From the NCBI GenBank assembly GCA_001662425.1, contig BDDC01000073.1:57092-121091 (forward strand): a stretch of 64,000 nt of DNA, given 5' to 3'. Below the pieces are notes generated by a model. The model did not search any database, was not told the origin of the DNA, and worked only from the letters and a program-made list of their open reading frames with translations. Source of the stretch: Chlamydomonas sphaeroides. Lineage: Eukaryota; Chlorophyta; Chlorophyceae; Chlamydomonadales; Chlamydomonadaceae. Both the position numbers and the translations under genes were made by a program. This document shows, piece after piece, positions 58,146 through 64,000 of the stretch (the stretch's first letter is position 1; the number at the start of each line of letters is the position of its first letter).

Positions 58146-61100
58146 TCACCCCAGCAGCAGCACCTGGCCGCCCACAGCCAAGTGGTCCGAGGGGTACCGC
58201 TCATCGGGGATGGGCCCAAACGCAATGTCCGTCAAGGGGTTGCGCCAGCTCGGCTGCACCTCGCCACCGCCGCCGCCGGCCCGTTCGCCGCCCGCCGCCG
58301 TACCGCTGGGCCCCAGCGGCGGCTGGCCGCCGTCCTCATACGGCATGGCCAGCGCGGAAGCCGCTGCGAAGCTGCCCCGGCTCATCCATACGTAGTCCAG
58401 GCACCCCGCGAAGCCGGGCGTGCGGTTGGTCACCGGAGGTTCCCTATGCAGCGGACAGCAGCGGCATTCAAGCATCAGCGGCACTGTCGGCAACGGCCCT
58501 TTCTATCAGCTGTTCATGTTCACGAAAGCCCTGGACGGCGCCACCGCAGCCGCTAGACGCGCAGCCACAGCCGGCCCCTCGTCGGCCTGACTCCTCCCCG
58601 TACCCCAGCGCCCCCACACACCTGCCCAGCGCCTCGACGGCCAGGCTGGCCAGGCTGAGGCCGCAGCTGGTGAGGGGCAAGTCCGGGAAGCGAGGCTGCC
58701 CGGGCGCCGGGGCGGCCGCGGGCTGCGGCTGCGGCGGCGCGCCAGGCGGCAGCTCCCACACCCTGCGCGCGGGGTGGTCGGGGTGCTGCGGCGGCAGGCT
58801 GCCCGACGACAGCAGCGTGTACACGCCGCTGGGCAGGCCCTCGGGCGGCAGCTGCGTGCGGGGACAGGGAGGCGGGAGCGGGGGGTTGGGCGTGTGGGTG
58901 AGCGTGCGTGCAGCGCCCGCCGATCGCCAGGCCGAGGCCCGCGGTCCCCAGAACACGGTGCCAAGCCGGGGGCCGGCCCAGCGCGCAACCGCCGCATGCC
59001 GGCGCCGCCGCCCAACCCGTGTCGCGTGCCGACACCCCGGCCCCGGCCCCTGGGGTGGATTAAGGGGGCGAGGCGTCCAGGGTCTGCGACCACCTGCCTC
59101 CGCCACCATCCCGGCCCCCGGCACCTGCTTGTCGTACTGGTCGGGCAGCCGCTTGAGCGCGAGGCTGTTGAAGTCGCCGAACAGCAGCACCGGCACCGGC
59201 TCCGAGGAGCCGCTGGCCTCGTGGGCGAAGGCCGCCATGGAGCCGCACAGCAGCGCCGCCTGGGGTTGGGCCAGTTGGGCCGAGGGCGGTCGGGGGCGGT
59301 CCGCCGATCGGCGCACAACAGCATACCTCTGTGGAGGAGAGCTGGCGCCCTGCTGAGCCAACGTGCGGCTGCAGCCGTATGCCTTTTGCTGCCCGCATGC
59401 GCCGCAACGACACCACGCCACGCCAGCCCCGAGCCGCACCTGCAGCGCCTTGACGTCCGGGAACGCGGGGTTCCAGAACAGGTGTGTCACGGCACCTAGC
59501 AGCAGCCGGCCCTGCGCAACAGAAGCGGAGGGAGGGGCGCCACACGCGTATGCGGGCAGCCAGGGACGAACCAACACACAGCCGCGGCGTGGGGCGCCAG
59601 GGTCCGCTCGCAGGGGGCGCACGGCGCGTCGCGTCCAGCAGTGCAGCAGCCGGCCCTGCGCTACGCCCGGAGGAGCGCCGCCAGCGAGCGCTGCCGAGCG
59701 TGTGCTTTTCGCACGGAGCAGCGTCGGGGCGCAGCACGAGGCGAGCCACGACAGCAGCCCGGCGCTGCTTGCTCGGGGCGTCGCCTTGACGCCGGGGTCC
59801 GGCGCGGCCAGCAAGCCAGCACCAGGGGGCCGCTCCTCCGGAGCTAGCCCAGCCCCGGTCCGCACCGTGGGCCGGTGCCGCAGCAGCACCATGACTGCGC
59901 CCTCGCCCAGCGACGCCAGCTTGGCCCAGGGCTCCGTGTCTGCGTGCAGGTTGCAGGCGAGGCCGGGGACGGGGCTAAAGACGGCTCCCGCTCACGGCAC
60001 ACGGCTGCCCTCGGGCGCAGGGCCCCTCGCACCTCGCACCGCCACCCGCTGCCCCAGGGGCGCCACCACTGCCCCAGGTGCCCCAAGGACGGTGCGCCGC
60101 ACCGCCACCGCCCGCTGCACCTCCGTCCCACGTCCACCTTCCGACCCAGCCGACCCCCTGTGAGTCCGCGCCTAGCTCGCCGAACCACCCTGCCCAGCCC
60201 CTTGGGCCCCAGCGCAGCACGTGGAGCTCGCCGGCCCCGACACCCACATGCAACCAGGCACACACAGGCGCCCACAGGCAACCAGGCGCGCTGCGCCGCA
60301 CCTAGCTGCGCCGCACGCGGCCCTGGCCCACCCCCCGGGGGCCGCACCTCGGACGGCCTCCGGCAGCCCCGCCACCTCGGGCGCCAGCTCCGAGTACAGC
60401 AGGCTCCGCCGCGCCACCGCCTCCAGGCTGGCCTCCCGCCACAGCAGCGCGATGCCCTCGGGAGGACCCGGCACGGGGCCGATCTGGTTGGGGTGGGGCG
60501 GGGCGGGGCGTCGGAGGGGGGGCACGCGGCGTCGCTGCGGTCCAGCAGGTAGCGGCGCGACGGCAGCGCACGCACACGTGCTGTGTGCGGAGCACCATGC
60601 GCGCCATGCGGCATCGTCCATTAGCAAGACCCTGGCCTGCCTCACCACTGAGGGGCACATGGGACACGTAGGGGCTGCATGCCGACCACGGCTCCGGCCC
60701 CGGCCGCGGCCGAGACGAGCAGCCCCGGCCCCAGCTGCATGCTCCCAGCCCGCCCCACGGGCCCATGCTCACCCCGCGCTCCAGGTACTCGCCCTGCAGC
60801 CCATGCGCCCCCATCCACTCGCCGAGCTCCGAACCAAAGAAGGCCTTGTCGCACTCCTGCAGCGGTTGGCAGAGGGGCACAGCGGGAGCAGCGGCATCGG
60901 AAGGCGCGAGCACTGTGGGTGCAGGGGCCTGTCGACGTAAGCCCGAGGGCTGGGGATCCGGGGAGCTTGGGCCCGAGCTTCTGTGCCGGAGCCATCCCGG
61001 GTGCAGCGCTCGGGGGCCCCACCTGCAAGCCCAGAAGGTCCGGCCCCAGGTAGCTCTGCGGCCGTGGTGCGTGGGCGGCTGTGGTCAATGGCAGAGGTTT

Positions 61101-61485
61101 TTGAAGGGACGAGGCAGGCGAAGCACTCGTGCCAGCCGGCTTGCCCGTGCCTCGACCCGTGCCTTCACCCGTGCTCTCATCCCAGGCGCTGACACCGGCC
61201 AAACCCCGCACCAGCTCGCTTAGCACCAGACGCTTCCGGTAGTCCCATGCCAGGTACTGGGGTGGGCAGTAGCTGTTGTACCTGTCGTGCGGAAGAGGTC
61301 GGGACCACAAAGGCCCAACGAGACTGTTGCATGCCACGCCATGGGCGCTCCGCTATGGCAGCCTTCTATGCAGCAGCGACTCACGCGGAGTATCTCGGGG
61401 CAAGGATGTTATAGGAGACAGCCTTCAGGCTTCGTCGCGCAGCGAGGCATGGCCGGCCCTCGGGCCCGACAACGGGTACGGACAT
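58146..61485 (-). CDS. CCR4/Angel/nocturnin-type EEP nuclease
   Basis: Nine exons (61385-61485, 61023-61281, 60773-60856, 60348-60483, 59866-59939, 59440-59511, 59125-59259, 58622-58851, 58146-58443) give 462 residues. The Mg-dependent endonuclease/exonuclease/phosphatase fold is shown by AVSYNILAPRYS, YNSYCPPQYLAWDYRKRL, metal-site Glu in GLQECDKAFFGSEL, GIALLWRE, THLFWNPAFPDVKALQ, catalytic FGDFNS, LDYVW and the final SDHLAV. CPxxYLxWxYRK is characteristic of the CCR4-like poly(A) nuclease branch. There is no N-terminal leucine-rich repeat region, so it is closer in layout to Angel or nocturnin than to yeast Ccr4. Probable role: removal of poly(A) or another 3'-terminal RNA processing. A proline-rich insert sits between the GDFNS and SDH regions. 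The start is the first ATG, 21 codons before the core. Confidence 0.88.
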
Positions 61486-61681
61486 AGCTGGGTGGAGGCG
61501 TGCAGGTTCAATGTGTGTTAGCACGCGACATCAATTGCAAAAGTTGCTGGGCCAGCTCTCTTGGTCCGGGCGATCGGCCCTCCCGCCAGCTGCGTCGAGG
61601 CCATGGTCTGTTGCTCTGTTCTTTGCGACACACCAATCCAGCAGTCCTTACAGCATAGATCGCACAAAAAGTCTTTGATAC
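61486..61681. promoter_or_regulatory. compact divergent promoter: EEP nuclease (-) and DPM2 (+)
   Basis: Only 196 bases separate the two start codons, so both promoters and both 5' UTRs must share or overlap this segment. No clear TATA box seen. Confidence 0.6.
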
Positions 61682-62003
61682 ATGCTGAACGACGCGGCGT
61701 GCGGCAAAGCCATTGTATTGTGCTCCACGTTAGCGTTTGCCTACGCTACCGTCTGGCTGCTCGTGCTCGTGAGTTGACACCGAGGCCAATAGAAGCACGT
61801 TGGCTGCACCTCGACTCCGCGAAACCCTGAACCGCCACCCACGCCCGCAGCCGTTCGTGGAGGAGAGCCACCTGCAGGGAGCCACTCGCTTCCTCTTTCC
61901 CCCCGTCGAGCACGCGCTGCTGCTAGTCAACACCCTCGTGGTCGGCGTCCTGTGCACAGCGCTGGGCTACGCTGGTTGGTCCCTTCTGACCGCCGGTCCC
62001 TAG
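61682..62003 (+). CDS. DPM2: dolichol-phosphate mannosyltransferase subunit 2
   Basis: Two exons (61682-61768, 61851-62003) give 79 residues, close to the usual ~80-residue size. Two membrane spans (AIVLCSTLAFAYATVWLLVL and HALLLVNTLVVGVLCTALGY) flank the family motif LPFVEES, which precedes FLFPPVEHA. DPM2 is a small ER membrane subunit that stabilises dolichol-phosphate-mannose synthase, supplying mannose for N-glycans and GPI anchors. The first exon is too short to stand out alone and was found because the splice joins LVL to PFVEES in phase. The typical YYTxW of the first span reads AYATVW here. It is tightly packed between two genes. Confidence 0.82.
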
Positions 62004-62179
62004 CCCACGCCACGCCAACCCCGCGGACCGCACCCCACGTCATGTCGTCCTAGCAGCCAGCCTCCCCCGCGTGCTAGTGGCAGCGAGCACGCTGTTTGCC
62101 CAGCCGGGAAACGCAACCGAGCGCTCGTGACCGAGGAACCCCTCGCGCGGGCCGGCATCCCGTGGCGGCGTTGCCCGCC

Positions 62180-64000
62180 ATGGGCCAGCTGGATGCCGAC
62201 ACGTGGCAGACGCAGCTGGAGGAGCTGATGGCGCTTCAGTCCGTCTATGATGCCGACTTCAGGTGCGAATTTGCGTCATGCAGCCGTGGCTTCCTGGGCG
62301 CGCGTTGCTCTCTTGCGCTGCGGTTTACTGACCGCCCAAGCCGACGCCCTTCCCGCCACGTCCGGCCTGCAGCCTGCTGTCGGCGCCCTGCGCTGGGCCA
62401 TCTACGTCTGATGGCGCCGGCGACGACGGCGGTCTCCTGGACCCCGAGGAGCTGCTGCTGGCGGGGCCGCCGCCCGAGCTGCTGGCAGGGCCCAGCGGTG
62501 GCGGCGGCGCCCCAGCCGCCAGCTGCTTCGTGGCGGAGGCCCTGGTGCACGTGGAGGTGCCGCCGGGAGGGCTGCAGCTGGTGCTCGCGCTGCCGCCGCT
62601 GGCGCCGCCGGCGCCCGAGCCGCCGCCACCGCCGGCTGCGCCGCTGGAGCCGGCGGTGGGCCCGGCGGCTGTGAGGCTACGCGACGGCAGCGACCAGGCT
62701 GACGAGGACGGCGTTGGGCCGCATGGCCGCGGCCGCGGCCGGGGTCGTGGCAGCGGTCGGGGTACACGCTCTTCGGACGGCCGTGTCGTTGTCCCGGGGC
62801 CTGGGTCCCTGGGTCGGGGCCGATCCAACGGAGGGGACGGCGGCGGCAGGGGCCGAGGGCGCAGCAGCGCCGCCCCTGGCAGCGGTGCGGGCAGGGGCGA
62901 GGCCAGCGGCTACCGGGAAGCAAGCGTTGGCGTTGCCGCTGCGAGCTCGGAGTTAGACGCGGCGACGGCGGCGCGTGTGAGCGGCTCGCCACAGCAAGCG
63001 GTGGTCGAGGCGCCGCCAGCTGCAGGTGCTTCACCGAACGGCAGCGCCGGACACGTGGGAGCGGGCGGCGGCGAGCGCGCCCAACAGTCGGAGGCGGTGC
63101 CGGCGGCGCCGCTGCTAGCGCCGTTTGGCTCGCCGGTGCAGTTCCTCAGCCCCATCCGCCTCACGCTGACCCTGCCACCCGACTACCCAGCCGCCGAGCC
63201 GCCGGATGTGGCTCTGCAGGCGCTGTGGCTGTCCCCCGAGCAGACCGATGCGCTGGCTGCGGCGCTGCGGCAGCAGTGGCAGGAGCAGGGCCCCGGGGCG
63301 CCTATCCTGTTTTCGTGGCTCGAGTGGCTGAAGGAGCATGCGCTGCCGTGCCTCGGTATCACCGAGCGGCTCGTGCTGCGGGAGCAGGCGGCGGGTGGGC
63401 CCAAGGATAGCAGCGGGGGCTGCAACGCGGCTGCAGCGGCGGCGGCAGCGGGCCCGCAGGCGCTTGCGATGGCGCTAATGCGCTACGCGGCGCGGCGTGA
63501 TCAGGAGAAATTTGATGAGTCCAACATCAGGTGGGGCTGGTGGGGGCTTGGCAGCTACCCTAGATGCGTGCACCCACTACTCCTAGCTTGCTAGCTGCTA
63601 GCTGCTGCCAGAAAGCTTAGAATTGCTCGCTCGGCACATATCACCCCACCACGGGCTTGGGCACAATTAGCGGAAGGAATTTACCCATAGCGGCGACCGC
63701 ATAAATTATGTCAGCGAGCAGCCGCGAGCAGGCTCAAGCTATGCCCAGTACACAGCGAGCTGACCCTGCCCACACCGCATCATGCTCGCTCTCCCCGCTT
63801 CTCCCGCCGTGCGCGTGCCTGCCCCCGCAGCTGCGCCATCTGCATGGAGGAGCACCTGGGGTCGCGCTGCGTGCGTCTGCCCGACTGCCACCACGCCTTC
63901 TGCAGCACCTGCATCGCCACCCACCTGCGCACGCAGCTGGGCTCGGGCGCGGTCGACAAGATGCGCTGCCCGGACCCCTCCTGCCGCCGCCAGCTGCCGC
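62180..64000 (+). CDS. RWD and RING-between-RING E3 ubiquitin ligase (RNF14 type), partial
   Basis: Three exons are visible (62180-62262, 62373-63530, 63831-64000), and the gene runs past the window end. The N-terminal RWD domain begins QLEELMALQSVYDADF and resumes after a low-complexity insert of about 260 residues with PIRLTLTLPPDYPAAEPPDV and ILFSWLEWLKEHAL. Exon 3 starts RING1: CAICMEEHLGSRC, CHHAFCSTCI, then MRCPDPSC. RWD followed by RBR is the RNF14/ARA54 layout; such ligases take ubiquitin from an E2 onto a Cys in RING2, outside this window. The start is the ATG in strong context (CCGCCATGG); an upstream in-frame ATG at 62096 is possible. It begins only 176 bases after the DPM2 stop codon. 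Confidence 0.85.

Overview
This window looks like nuclear DNA of a green alga, most likely a chlorophycean (Chlamydomonas/Volvox-like) species. It is strongly GC-rich. Genes lie on both strands and are broken into many short exons with GT-AG (and a few GC-AG) introns. Proteins carry long Ala/Gly/Pro/Gln-rich inserts. TGTAA, the usual chlorophyte polyadenylation signal, follows some genes. The mitochondrial ATP synthase subunit a (ATP6) is encoded here with introns and an N-terminal presequence, as known for Chlorophyceae. I reconstructed eleven gene models by joining exons whose reading phase matches at every junction. Exon edges come from reading the sequence only; no transcript evidence was available.

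Layout. 1-2.9 kb: no gene, one diverged repeat pair. 2.9-8.9 kb (+): a nuclear regulator combining a SAND/TPL-binding-like domain, an extended PHD finger and a CXXC-like zinc cluster. 8.9-13.5 kb: no convincing gene; long G/T-rich probable 3' UTR and a cluster of GGGTGACTTC inverted repeats. 13.5-21.8 kb (-): two tandem paralogous secreted triple-cystatin genes (one intron holds an assembly gap). 23.7-35.5 kb (-): a 29-exon membrane adenylyl/guanylyl cyclase with signal peptide, large outer region, one membrane span and two complementary class III cyclase domains. 36.1-38.1 kb (+): a BAP31-like ER membrane protein, divergent from the cyclase. 38.5-41.3 kb (+): nuclear ATP6. 41.9-42.7 kb (+): a single-domain secreted cystatin related to the first domain of the triple cystatins. 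44.3-46.5 kb (-): a probably plastid rhodanese-like protein. 48.2-56.5 kb (-): a 23-exon SNF2 ATPase with an internal RING finger (RAD5/HLTF/RAD16 type). 58.1-61.5 kb (-): a CCR4/Angel/nocturnin-type EEP nuclease, divergent from a two-exon DPM2 gene at 61.7-62.0 kb (+). 62.2 kb to the end (+): an RWD plus RING-between-RING E3 ligase (RNF14 type), cut by the window edge.

The genes do not form one pathway, as expected for a eukaryotic nuclear segment. The clearest local theme is the cystatin family: seven domains in three genes. All share an intron or exon edge directly after the inhibitory-loop Gln position and a CxxxC pair that I do not associate with ordinary cystatins. Other points to follow up are a long hairpin inside a cyclase intron and conserved domains split by very large low-complexity inserts.
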